Of a stretch of DNA of 32,494 bases, positions 21,213 to 28,500 are shown piece after piece (positions within the stretch are counted from its first letter, which is position 1; each line of letters opens with the position of its first letter). This DNA comes from a virus. The notes under the pieces are model-generated. The model was not told the DNA's origin and did not search any database. It saw only the letters and a program-made list of their open reading frames with translations. The DNA is taken from IMG/VR virus record IMGVR_UViG_3300032308_002421, positions 1 through 32,494 of that record. One strand, written 5' to 3'. The translations under genes and the position numbers were made by a program.

Positions 21213-21704
21213 TTATTTATTTTTAACTTGTTTGGATGTTATTTTTTTTCCGTATTTTTTGGCACCCTTTTTAACACCTTTAACGCAGCGTTCTTTTTTT
21301 CCTTTGTTTTTTATTTTACCACAAACTGCCCAAGGATTAACATCTTTCGACTCATATTTTAAAGAATCAATTTCATCTATATCAAAAGTATCATCCATTT
21401 TATTTTGCGATTCGTATTCTGCCACTTGAGAAACACTTTGAATATTATCAGTAATAACTGCAATTTTTTCCAATTGCCATGGTTCTAAATGTGCTCCTGC
21501 TTCTAATGAATCTAAAAGACCTTTAGCATGTTTACAGATAGCATAAAGATTAGATTTCGCCATCGATTCTTCTTCTCTTTCTTCTAAATGATCACAGGAA
21601 AATGGCGCATCTGGTGATTTAATATCATCCATATCATCGAGATTTTCCCGATTTAAAATTTTTACATATGCATTTTCCAATAAAATTTGATCTTTAAACT
21701 TCAT
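21213..21704 (-). CDS. Putative head-core protein with capsid-targeting-like N-terminus
   Basis: A 163-residue protein. Leader MKFKDQILLE ends L-L-E at residue 10, the same length as the T4 capsid-targeting peptide. The middle, S-N-L-Y-A-I-C-K-H-A-K-G-L-L followed by L-E-P-W-Q-L-E-K-I-A-V-I-T-D-N-I, resembles a helical module I know from cyanophage and other phage structural proteins ('L..I...A..L...l.....le.W...KI..A...I..V..y'). The C-terminus has N-P-W-A-V-C-G-K and E-R-C-V-K-G-V-K-K, another recurring phage block, and ends very basic. I infer a DNA-associated internal head or core role. Confidence 0.65.
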   Translation of the reverse strand: MKFKDQILLENAYVKILNRENLDDMDDIKSPDAPFSCDHLEEREEESMAKSNLYAICKHAKGLLDSLEAGAHLEPWQLEKIAVITDNIQSVSQVAEYESQNKMDDTFDIDEIDSLKYESKDVNPWAVCGKIKNKGKKERCVKGVKKGAKKYGKKITSKQVKNK

Positions 21705-21714
21705 AACTTTAATA

Positions 21715-21722
21715 TATTTATC
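21715..21722 (-). promoter_or_regulatory. Late-promoter-like motif before the 163-aa core gene
   Basis: The minus strand reads GATAAATA, 10 nt before ATG 21704, touching the stop codon of the upstream nuclease gene. It separates late head genes from the probably early ATPase/nuclease pair. Confidence 0.52.
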
Positions 21723-22555
21723 TAAATTAAAAGCATTTCTGCTTCTTTTTTTAAATTTAAAGTTTCCATCAATTCAAAATTTTCTTTATTTGCCACCCAA
21801 ACAATATAAGAAGATGGTACTTTATATGGTGTATTATTTTCAATAATTGTTTGATACAACCACATTTGAAGACTATATTTTATATATTCACAATGCGACA
21901 GATATTCAAAAGGTGCTAAAAATGTTTCATCTCTAGGATTTTGTTTTTTGATTTCTTTATTTGTCTTATAATCAAAAATAACAAATTTTTTTGTTTTTTT
22001 ATTGAATGATAAATTATCGACAGTTCCACAAATTCCAGATTTTTTATCACCTATAACAAATTCAGATTTTACCAAGATGTGATCTTTTCTCCACCATTCA
22101 TAAAAATTTAAAAAATTTTTAATCAGATGTGCCATTTCTTCATAATATTTTTTAATTGAATTTTCCTTATAAAAGGAATTAAATGTTTTAAAAAAATTAA
22201 TTAAAGATTCTTTATCAATAGTCGTTTGTTTTCTGGTTAAAAAATTTTCAACAAATTTATGAAACTCTGAACCTTTGTGGCACGAGTATTCTTTTAAAAA
22301 ATTCCATTCGGCTAAAATTTGTTCTACAGATTTTTCATTTTTTCTTGCTACAAATCCTGCTATTTTTTCTTGTTCAAATGGTTTTTCATATTTTTTAATC
22401 AATCCGGAAACGGACATTTTTGCCGGATTGTTATCAATTGTATACGTATGATTTTTGTCAAAAAATTTAATTCTGGAAAAACAATCTTCTAACTTTATCA
22501 ATGTATCAAAATTTAAATCCGATTCGTTTTTGCTCTTCTTTTTTTGTTTCTCCAT
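21722..22555 (-). CDS. PD-(D/E)XK nuclease, RecB/Cas4-like
   Basis: A 277-residue protein from ATG 22555 (MEKQKKKSK). The frame can be extended to a GTG at 22591, but the ATG is the better start. The nuclease core is visible: H99 in GSEFHKFVE, acidic E165, D180 in GTVDNL, D195-Y-K197 in FDYKTNK, and Q230 in YSLQMWLY, the His...Asp...D-x-K...Q-x-x-x-Y order of RecB/AddB/Cas4-type exonucleases. No Cys cluster for an iron-sulphur centre is seen. It should cut DNA, in recombination, host-DNA degradation or end processing. The N-terminus overlaps the AAA+ gene by 50 nt, suggesting coupled production. Confidence 0.75.
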   Translation of the reverse strand: MEKQKKKSKNESDLNFDTLIKLEDCFSRIKFFDKNHTYTIDNNPAKMSVSGLIKKYEKPFEQEKIAGFVARKNEKSVEQILAEWNFLKEYSCHKGSEFHKFVENFLTRKQTTIDKESLINFFKTFNSFYKENSIKKYYEEMAHLIKNFLNFYEWWRKDHILVKSEFVIGDKKSGICGTVDNLSFNKKTKKFVIFDYKTNKEIKKQNPRDETFLAPFEYLSHCEYIKYSLQMWLYQTIIENNTPYKVPSSYIVWVANKENFELMETLNLKKEAEMLLI

Positions 22556-23705
22556 AAAATTCAATATCTTTTTCCAAATTATAAATTTCACTTAATGACA
22601 TTGGTTTGTTAATTTTTTCCTCTATTAATTTTTTTGGATATTTTAAACTTTTTGCCAATTTTATTGAATCTTCTGTTTTTAATGCAGTAAATTCATAATC
22701 CATCTGAAGTCTTCCTTTTCTTTTTAAAGCATCGTCAACATCTTGTTTGGGACAGTTATAAGTCACAATTACTGATGTTTTTAAAATATCGCTCAAAATA
22801 CCATCCGAAAGATTTAATAATGAAGATACAGCAGAAGAGTCCATACCATCACCCAATCTTTTTAAAATTGCTTTTTCCGCATCTTCCAAAATAATAACTG
22901 AATTTGGTTTTTGTATTAAAGTATGCAAACAGTTTGGATCGGAAGTAAAGTGTTCAATCATTGTAGTCGGAATATAAATGAAATCTCTTTTTACTTTTCC
23001 TGCAAGATATTTGATATAAGTTGTTTTACCCGTGCCTGGTAATCCATGAAACATAAACAAACCGTTTGATTTTTCCAACAATCTTTGTTGAATTTTTTCA
23101 TCAATTTCCAAAAAAGTTTTTCCGTAATTCAATTCAAGATTCAAAGTTTCCGGAAGATTTACAGCAATAGGCTCAAACGTGTATTCCCCGTATTGATTTT
23201 TAATAAAAAGATGCACCTTAACATCTTCTTTATTGTCACAAACAAATGGTAAAAAATCTTCAATCGGATATTCGGTAACACTTGACGGAGCACATATACT
23301 AATAAAAAATATTTTTTTATTTTTCTTATCTGAGTTATTACTTTTTTCTATAAAAATTTCACCCTCATCATCAAACGCAGCATCTGATCCAAAAGCTTTT
23401 AATGTTAATTTTATAAAAGTATTTTTATATTTGAATAAAAAATATCCCCCATTAAAACTTTCTATGCCACTATTCAACAAATTTTCAATTTTACCATTAC
23501 TGTAATAGTTTATAATTTCTCCATTTTTTATTAAAAAGTTTAAAATTTCAGAGTTAAAAGAATTCTCAATAGTTAAAAAACATGGAGCATGTCCGTATGT
23601 TTTAGTTATATAATTTTTTAAAGGAAACTCACTTCCCATTTCTGGCTTATAAAAGGTTTCATTCTTAGGAAGCGATAAAGACTTAGTAAATTGATTAAAA
23701 ATCAT
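22506..23705 (-). CDS. AAA+ ATPase, Bcs1-like
   Basis: A 399-residue protein. The first 200 residues are an unrecognised beta-rich domain. The AAA+ module has Walker A GLPGTGKTT (221-229), Walker B SVIILEDAE (269-277), a sensor-1 Asn in VIVTYN (317), and an arginine-finger-like KRKGR near 329-333. The C-terminal part is the small helical lid with S-L-S-E-I-Y-N-L. Similar single-module ATPases are frequent in phages without a fixed role; the helix-strand order resembles Bcs1-type members. It is followed, with a 50-nt overlap, by a RecB-like nuclease, so a joint DNA-processing machine is plausible. A short intergenic region precedes it. Confidence 0.8.
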   Translation of the reverse strand: MIFNQFTKSLSLPKNETFYKPEMGSEFPLKNYITKTYGHAPCFLTIENSFNSEILNFLIKNGEIINYYSNGKIENLLNSGIESFNGGYFLFKYKNTFIKLTLKAFGSDAAFDDEGEIFIEKSNNSDKKNKKIFFISICAPSSVTEYPIEDFLPFVCDNKEDVKVHLFIKNQYGEYTFEPIAVNLPETLNLELNYGKTFLEIDEKIQQRLLEKSNGLFMFHGLPGTGKTTYIKYLAGKVKRDFIYIPTTMIEHFTSDPNCLHTLIQKPNSVIILEDAEKAILKRLGDGMDSSAVSSLLNLSDGILSDILKTSVIVTYNCPKQDVDDALKRKGRLQMDYEFTALKTEDSIKLAKSLKYPKKLIEEKINKPMSLSEIYNLEKDIEFYGETKKEEQKRIGFKF

Positions 23706-23745
23706 AACTTAGTTTATCCCATTATAAAATAAAAGCAATCAAAAA

Positions 23746-23779
23746 TTGACATGATTTAAAAACATGAGAAAATTATCAT
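23746..23779 (+). promoter_or_regulatory. Possible promoter before the small membrane-protein gene
   Basis: A perfect TTGACA is at 23746-23751, but no good -10 stands 17 bp away; TATCAT (23774-23779) is 22 bp downstream. The 75-bp gap 23706-23780 holds nothing else. A weak or activator-dependent promoter is possible. Confidence 0.28.
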
Positions 23780-23780
23780 T

Positions 23781-24020
23781 ATGAAAATATTGTTCGGTCT
23801 CTTTTTACTTTTAATTTATATTATTTTTGGTCCAATTTTAGTTATATGGAGTTTAAATAATCTTTTTATTTTAAATATAGAATATACATTTAATAATTGG
23901 TTATCATGTTATATTTTAATGAGTATTTTAAGCATAATTTTTCATAATCATGGAGTTTCTGTAAAGATACAAGACGATAAATATTATAATGAAACGTCTA
24001 GGAAAAAAACAACTGATTAA
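23781..24020 (+). CDS. Small membrane protein with two transmembrane segments
   Basis: A 79-residue protein with two hydrophobic stretches, about residues 3-32 (LFGLFLLLIYIIFGPILVIW) and 40-56 (LSCYILMSILSIIF), then a short hydrophilic tail. No family is recognised. It overlaps the next gene (HExxH protein) by 32 nt, and both precede the class II RNR gene. Inner-membrane location is inferred. A holin cannot be claimed, because no endolysin gene is visible nearby. Confidence 0.55.
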   Translation: MKILFGLFLLLIYIIFGPILVIWSLNNLFILNIEYTFNNWLSCYILMSILSIIFHNHGVSVKIQDDKYYNETSRKKTTD

Positions 24021-24372
24021 TATTCATAATAAATGTTTGAATTTAATCAGAAGTAAACCACAAACTTTCTTCATTTTCAAAAAAATGAAGAAATATGAAG
24101 GATCTTGCAACTGGACTGATATTGAAATAGATCCGAGAACAAATTTAATATCAACTGCTTATCATGAATGTGTTCATTATTTGTACCCAGATTGGTCAGA
24201 AACGCAGGTTTTATATGCAGAATCTCGCCTAATAAATTCTTTATCCGTTTTTGATATTACTTGCTTTTTAAAACATCTTGCCAACAAATTATATAAAGGA
24301 GAACTAAAAAAAATTACATTAAAAAAAACAAAAAAGAAAAAGAAAAAAATTTACAAAAACATCAAAAAATGA
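23989..24372 (+). CDS. HExxH metalloprotein (putative peptidase)
   Basis: A 127-residue protein with HECVH at residues 59-63, the HExxH zinc site of metallopeptidases, preceded by I-S-T-A-Y as a helix start and followed by L-Y-P-D-W-S-E-T-Q-V. Glu71 or Glu78 could serve as third zinc ligand. Small phage proteins with this layout (I-D-P-x-x-x-x-x-S-T-x-x-H-E-x-x-H-x-x-Y-P-D) recur and are generally called putative peptidases; no substrate is known to me. The C-terminal 25 residues are almost all Lys, perhaps for nucleic-acid or membrane binding. It overlaps the membrane-protein gene by 32 nt. Confidence 0.65.
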   Translation: MKRLGKKQLINIHNKCLNLIRSKPQTFFIFKKMKKYEGSCNWTDIEIDPRTNLISTAYHECVHYLYPDWSETQVLYAESRLINSLSVFDITCFLKHLANKLYKGELKKITLKKTKKKKKKIYKNIKK

Positions 24373-24376
24373 TATA

Positions 24377-24403
24377 TTGACTATTGTAAAAAATATCTAA
24401 TTA
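24377..24403 (+). promoter_or_regulatory. Weak promoter candidate before the RNR gene
   Basis: TTGACT (24377-24382), then a 15-bp spacer and TAATTA (24398-24403), 5 nt before ATG 24409. The -35 is good and the spacer short. It would again give an extremely short leader. Confidence 0.3.
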
Positions 24404-24408
24404 AAAAT

Positions 24409-26388
24409 ATGGAAAAAATTATATCAGATTCGTTTGTTAAAAAATATTCTAACAAAAAAACAAATTGGGGGTTCAATGGACTTGGTTATATTGTTTATAA
24501 AAGAACATATGCTCGTTTAAAGGACGATGGACAAAAAGAAGAATGGCATGAAACAATTCAGCGTTGTATAAATGGAGCACAAAAATTAGGAGCAGACTAT
24601 ACCCAAGAAGAAGCCGAAAGACTTTTCGATCACATTTTCAACTTGCGTTGCAACTATGCAGGAAGAATGCTTTGGCAATTAGGAACAAGCACGGTTGATC
24701 GTTTTGGTGCAAATTCCTTGCTCAATTGTTGGAACGTTTCTATGAATGAACCAAAAGCATTTTTATTTTTGTTTGAAAATTTAATGTTAGGCGGTGGTGT
24801 TGGTTTTTCTATTCGTAGAGAAGATATCCACGAACTTCCTAAAATTAAAAAAGAAGTAAAAGTTACACATGAATACACTAAGGATGCAAAGTTTATTGTT
24901 CCAGACAGTCGTGAAGGATGGATTGAATTGTTAGATCGTGTTCTTCATGCATTTTATGTTACAGGAAAATCTTTCAACTATTCTACGATTTTAATTCGTG
25001 GTGCAGGGGAAAAAATTAGTGGCTTTGGTGGTCAAGCCAGTGGTGCTGGAATTTTAATTGATGGTATTGATAAAATTGTAAAAATATTTCAAAATCGTGA
25101 AGGTAAAAAACTTCGTTCTATTGATGTATTAGATATTTGTAATATCATTGGAAGTATTGTTGTTTCTGGTAATGTTCGTCGTTCTGCCCAAATTGCTATA
25201 GGAGATCCTGATGATTATCTCTTTTTACGCGCAAAAAATTGGTCATTGGGAAATATTCCTAACTGGAGAGCAATGTCTAACAACACAATTTATGCTGATG
25301 ACTTTTCTCACATCTCAAACGAGATCTGGCAAAATGGTTATACAACAGATAAAGAAACTGGATTTGCAAAAGGCGAACCTTATGGTTTCTTTAACCTTCC
25401 TCTTTCTCAGAAATATGGAAGAATTAAAGACGGTCCAATGAAGGATTCTAGTCTTTATCCAACTGATGAAGACAATGTAGTTGGTACAAATCCTTGTGGT
25501 GAAATTAGTCTTGCTTCATATGAGTGTTGTAATCTTTCAGAACTTTATTTGAATAATGTTACAAACAAAGAAGAATTAATTGATTGTGCTAAATTGCTTT
25601 ATAAAACACAAAAAGCAATTGCTGCACTTCCATTTATTCATGATGAAACAAATAAAATTGTTCATAAGAACATGCGTCTTGGTCTTGGAGTAACTGGTGT
25701 TTGTCAATCACTTGATAAAGTTGATTGGTTAGATGATTGTTACAAAGAACTACGCAAATTTGATAAAGAATGGAGCAAACAAAAAGGTTGGCCTCGTAGT
25801 ATTAAACTTACAACAATTAAGCCTAGCGGAACATTAAGTTTACTCGGTGGTGCTACACCAGGAATCCATCCCGCTTATTCAAAATACTACATTCGTCGTG
25901 TGCGTATGGCTAGTAATGATCCATTGGTTCAATATTGCAGAGATAATGGTTATCATACTGAATATGTAATCAATTTCGATGGATCAGAAAATCACGATAC
26001 CGTTGTTATTGAGTTTCCATGCGAAACTCCAGATGGTGCAATTTTTGCAGCAGATATGGGAGTTATCAAACAACTCGAAACAGTCAAAAAACTTCAAACT
26101 ATTTGGTCAGATAATGCGGTTAGTGTTACCGCATATTACTCGGAAGAAGAACTTCCAGAGCTTAAAAAATGGTTAGAAGAAAATTATCAAAATTCAATTA
26201 AATCTGTAAGCTTTTTGTTGAGACAAAATCACGGATTTAAACAAGCACCATACGAAGAAATTAATGGTGAAACCTACGAAAAAAATAAAGCTAAAGTTAA
26301 ACCTATTCAAACAATGAAATCTTCTGATATAGGAGAAGATGCTATTCAAGGTTTGGAATGTGAGGGTGGTGCATGTCCAATCAAATAA
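24409..26388 (+). CDS. nrdJ: Class II (adenosylcobalamin-dependent) ribonucleotide reductase
   Basis: A 659-residue enzyme that converts ribonucleotides to deoxyribonucleotides using B12. The monomeric Lactobacillus-type fold is indicated: C107 in LLNCWNV, the active loop NPCGEI (361-366) with the thiyl Cys363, and Cys374 in YECCNL, the 11-residue spacing to its disulphide partner position being as in L. leichmannii RTPR (408/419). The C-terminal redox pair is CEGGAC (Cys651/Cys656), spaced as in the same enzyme. All catalytic cysteines are present, so activity is likely. It needs no oxygen and no NrdB. It is first of a two-gene unit with the epimerase (1-nt gap). Host-provided B12 would be required. 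Confidence 0.93.
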   Translation: MEKIISDSFVKKYSNKKTNWGFNGLGYIVYKRTYARLKDDGQKEEWHETIQRCINGAQKLGADYTQEEAERLFDHIFNLRCNYAGRMLWQLGTSTVDRFGANSLLNCWNVSMNEPKAFLFLFENLMLGGGVGFSIRREDIHELPKIKKEVKVTHEYTKDAKFIVPDSREGWIELLDRVLHAFYVTGKSFNYSTILIRGAGEKISGFGGQASGAGILIDGIDKIVKIFQNREGKKLRSIDVLDICNIIGSIVVSGNVRRSAQIAIGDPDDYLFLRAKNWSLGNIPNWRAMSNNTIYADDFSHISNEIWQNGYTTDKETGFAKGEPYGFFNLPLSQKYGRIKDGPMKDSSLYPTDEDNVVGTNPCGEISLASYECCNLSELYLNNVTNKEELIDCAKLLYKTQKAIAALPFIHDETNKIVHKNMRLGLGVTGVCQSLDKVDWLDDCYKELRKFDKEWSKQKGWPRSIKLTTIKPSGTLSLLGGATPGIHPAYSKYYIRRVRMASNDPLVQYCRDNGYHTEYVINFDGSENHDTVVIEFPCETPDGAIFAADMGVIKQLETVKKLQTIWSDNAVSVTAYYSEEELPELKKWLEENYQNSIKSVSFLLRQNHGFKQAPYEEINGETYEKNKAKVKPIQTMKSSDIGEDAIQGLECEGGACPIK

Positions 26389-26389
26389 T

Positions 26390-27289
26390 ATGAAAATACT
26401 AATACTCGGAAAAGGTTATATCGGAAACTATTTGGCAAAAGCTAATCAAGAGCATAACATTGTTCATATTAGTAAATCCGATATAAACTATGAAGATCCT
26501 GATACTTTTGTAAAATTCTACCATAGAGAGACAAATTATCCTAAAGCAAATTTTGATTGGATTATAAATTGTTCTGGATACACCGGCAGACCCAATGTTG
26601 AAGCATGTGAAACTGAAAAAGAAAACTGTTATCATTATAACGTAACAGTTCCTTTATATATTACCAAAGTTGCCAATCGCCTCAGAATTCCTATTATCCA
26701 TATTGGTTCTGGTTGCATTTATGACGGTTATTCACAACAATACACAGAAGACGATATTCCAAATTTTGGAGCAGATAGTAATTTTAGTTCTTTTTATTCT
26801 AAAACTAAAGATGCTTTTGAAAAGTTGAGCGAACATTTGGAAAGATATATTTTCAGAATTCGCATTCCTTTTAATGGTGTTTCTGAATCTAAAAATTATC
26901 TTTGGAAATTATTAAATTATGAAAATTTAATCAGTCAACAAAATTCTATTACAAACGTTGATGATCTTGTAAATTTTGTTTACAAGTTCATTGAAAAAAA
27001 TAGACCTTTAGGAATTTATAATGTTACCAATAAAGGTAGTATTGAAGCAAAAGAAGTTGTTGAAATTTTAAAGTCTTATGGATTGGAAAACCCAAAGTGG
27101 AATTTTGTTTCTATTCCTGATGCCAAATTTAAAGTTGGTAGAAGTAATTGTATTTTAAACACTGATAAAATTGAAAGTATGGGGTTAGGACTTCCAACTG
27201 TCAAAGAAAGTATAGAGAAAGCAGTCAAAGAATATTCTATGTCTGAACCAATCGATTACAGATTGGCAAAAGGTGCATACGAGCTTTAA
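26390..27289 (+). CDS. NAD-dependent sugar-nucleotide epimerase/reductase (RmlD-like SDR)
   Basis: A 299-residue short-chain dehydrogenase. I chose ATG 26390 because it gives the Rossmann start MKILILGKGYIG; the longer frame overlaps the RNR gene. The nucleotide-binding loop is GKGYIG (7-12). A conserved N-C-S-G-Y-T-G-R-P-N-V-E-A-C-E block (60-74) is as in dTDP-4-dehydrorhamnose reductases. Ser107 and the catalytic Tyr136-x3-Lys140 are present. It probably modifies a sugar nucleotide for a surface polysaccharide or for a host or virion glycan; the substrate is unknown. It directly follows RNR, and its stop shares a TTAA with the convergent dCMP deaminase stop. Confidence 0.8.
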   Translation: MKILILGKGYIGNYLAKANQEHNIVHISKSDINYEDPDTFVKFYHRETNYPKANFDWIINCSGYTGRPNVEACETEKENCYHYNVTVPLYITKVANRLRIPIIHIGSGCIYDGYSQQYTEDDIPNFGADSNFSSFYSKTKDAFEKLSEHLERYIFRIRIPFNGVSESKNYLWKLLNYENLISQQNSITNVDDLVNFVYKFIEKNRPLGIYNVTNKGSIEAKEVVEILKSYGLENPKWNFVSIPDAKFKVGRSNCILNTDKIESMGLGLPTVKESIEKAVKEYSMSEPIDYRLAKGAYEL

Positions 27290-27693
27290 TCAAGTTGATG
27301 GCATTTAACGCCATAAAAACTAAAAATCTCTACAGCCTTATAGTCTCTGCTGTACATTTCATTAAAGAAAACTTCTTTAATTCCATGAGCCACAATGTTA
27401 ATAGCGCAATTGGAACAAGGTAGTAAAGTACAAGCTATCAACTTCCCTTCGCCTTGACGAATTCTTGCCAAACAATTCGTTTCTGCGTGAATCATATAAG
27501 GTCTACGCTCGTCTCTATCTTTCCAAAAGCTATTGTGAACGTTTACACCGCTTGCTAAACCATTATAAGCAACAGCCAAAACTTCGTTGTTATGTCCCAG
27601 AACACAAGCACCCACTTTTTTATGCGGATCTTCTGATCTAAGCATAGCAACCTTTGCAAGCTCCATTGCATGTTGTGACCAAGAGGATCTCAT
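27286..27693 (-). CDS. dCMP deaminase family (zinc-dependent)
   Basis: A 135-residue deaminase. It converts dCMP to dUMP for thymidylate synthesis. The zinc site is His69-Ala-Glu71 and the P-C-x-x-C motif with Cys93 and Cys96; all four elements are present. N-terminal part has D-P-H-K-K-V-G-A-C-V and A-Y-N-G, usual in ComEB/dCMP deaminases. T4-type allosteric inserts are not obvious, so CMP/dCMP specificity is not certain. Its ATG overlaps the HNH gene stop by 4 nt (ATGA). Together with dUTPase and RNR it serves dTTP supply. Confidence 0.88.
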   Translation of the reverse strand: MRSSWSQHAMELAKVAMLRSEDPHKKVGACVLGHNNEVLAVAYNGLASGVNVHNSFWKDRDERRPYMIHAETNCLARIRQGEGKLIACTLLPCSNCAINIVAHGIKEVFFNEMYSRDYKAVEIFSFYGVKCHQLD

Positions 27694-28277
27694 GATTTAG
27701 AGTTTAAAAACATTTCCCATTCTTGGATGTTATATTTGTTTGTAAGATAAAAAGAAACTGGAAGTTCTTTCGGAACATATGGTTGACGAATTAATTTTAG
27801 TCCAGCTTCTTCTGGTGTTCTATCTGCTTTTTTAGCGTTTATTTTTTTATCAGCCAGAACACAATTTGTCCAATCAGTTATACCGCCTTTACTTTTCGGA
27901 ATAACGTGATCTATATTTCCATCATTCGGATGGACTTTTTTTCCAGTATATTGACAAATTCCTTGGTCTCTAATCCAAATGCCCCTGCGAGTTATTTTTG
28001 GACGTTTTTTAGGAACCTTATCATATCTACACAAAATAATAATTTTAGGAATTTTTACATTACCCTGAATCGTTTTTACAAAATGATCGTCTTCAGAACA
28101 GGATAAACTAACCCATTCCTTCCAAGTTAAAGGAACCATATCGTCCTTTCCGCGAATATCTAATCCTGTAGCAGTGTTGGCATACATCATAGACAATCCA
28201 TCAGCAGGTGTGCAAATATTAATAGCTTGCCAATGTTTATTTAAAACTAAAACGATGTCTTTATTTAAACTGTTCAT
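27690..28277 (-). CDS. HNH endonuclease, free-standing
   Basis: A 195-residue protein. The HNH core is in the C-terminal half: R-D-Q-G-I-C-Q-Y-T-G-K-K (Cys108), I-D-H-V-I-P (Asp123-His124), then G-G-I-T-D-W-T-N (Asn138), followed by A-D-R-T-P-E-E-A-G-L. Compared with the common CxxC...CxxC forms, the second Cys of each knuckle is lost (CQYT and L-A-D-K-K-I-N), so it lacks the structural zinc site. The N-terminal half has a V-L-N-K-H-W-Q-A-I-N-I motif often seen in such proteins. It is transcribed with dCMP deaminase. It may be a homing endonuclease or a host-DNA degrading enzyme; context does not decide. Confidence 0.82.
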   Translation of the reverse strand: MNSLNKDIVLVLNKHWQAINICTPADGLSMMYANTATGLDIRGKDDMVPLTWKEWVSLSCSEDDHFVKTIQGNVKIPKIIILCRYDKVPKKRPKITRRGIWIRDQGICQYTGKKVHPNDGNIDHVIPKSKGGITDWTNCVLADKKINAKKADRTPEEAGLKLIRQPYVPKELPVSFYLTNKYNIQEWEMFLNSKS

Positions 28278-28500
28278 AATTACGTTTGAAATCAGATGAT
28301 AGTTTTGTTTTTAAGAAAGTTAAAAGTTCATCAAACTCTTCATCATCCAAATGAATTTCTAACTTACAACCATCATACTTTGATCCATAATTAAAGTCAA
28401 TACCAATTTCTACAGGGGGAACTTCGTTTAACAATTTTCCATTAAAGTCAGAATAATAAATTGACTCTTCATGTTCAGATGGTTTAAGTATTTTTTTCAT
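28261..28500 (-). CDS. Hypothetical acidic protein
   Basis: A 79-residue acidic protein without recognised family. The sequence has a short beta part (V-E-I-G-I-D-F-N-Y-G) and a helix with E-F-D-E-L-L-T-F-L-K-T-K-L. Its first 17 nt overlap the end of the HExxH gene, and its last 17 nt overlap the start of the HNH gene, an unusually tight packing. An ATAAGTATT motif lies 3 nt before its ATG, inside the upstream gene. Confidence 0.55.
   Translation of the reverse strand: MKKILKPSEHEESIYYSDFNGKLLNEVPPVEIGIDFNYGSKYDGCKLEIHLDDEEFDELLTFLKTKLSSDFKRNYEQFK

Noticed and set aside
21169-21429. 86-codon plus-strand frame with a hydrophobic start
   Set aside because: It covers a promoter-like gap and then runs antisense through the basic end of the 163-aa core gene. 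The Phe-rich sequence comes from Lys codons on the opposite strand.
23781-24020. Possible holin
   Set aside because: Two short hydrophobic helices fit, but no endolysin or spanin gene is near and the context is nucleotide metabolism, so only a small membrane protein is called.
26339-26389. Longer start for the epimerase gene
   Set aside because: It would overlap the RNR gene and place an unrelated stretch before the Rossmann start MKILILGKG.
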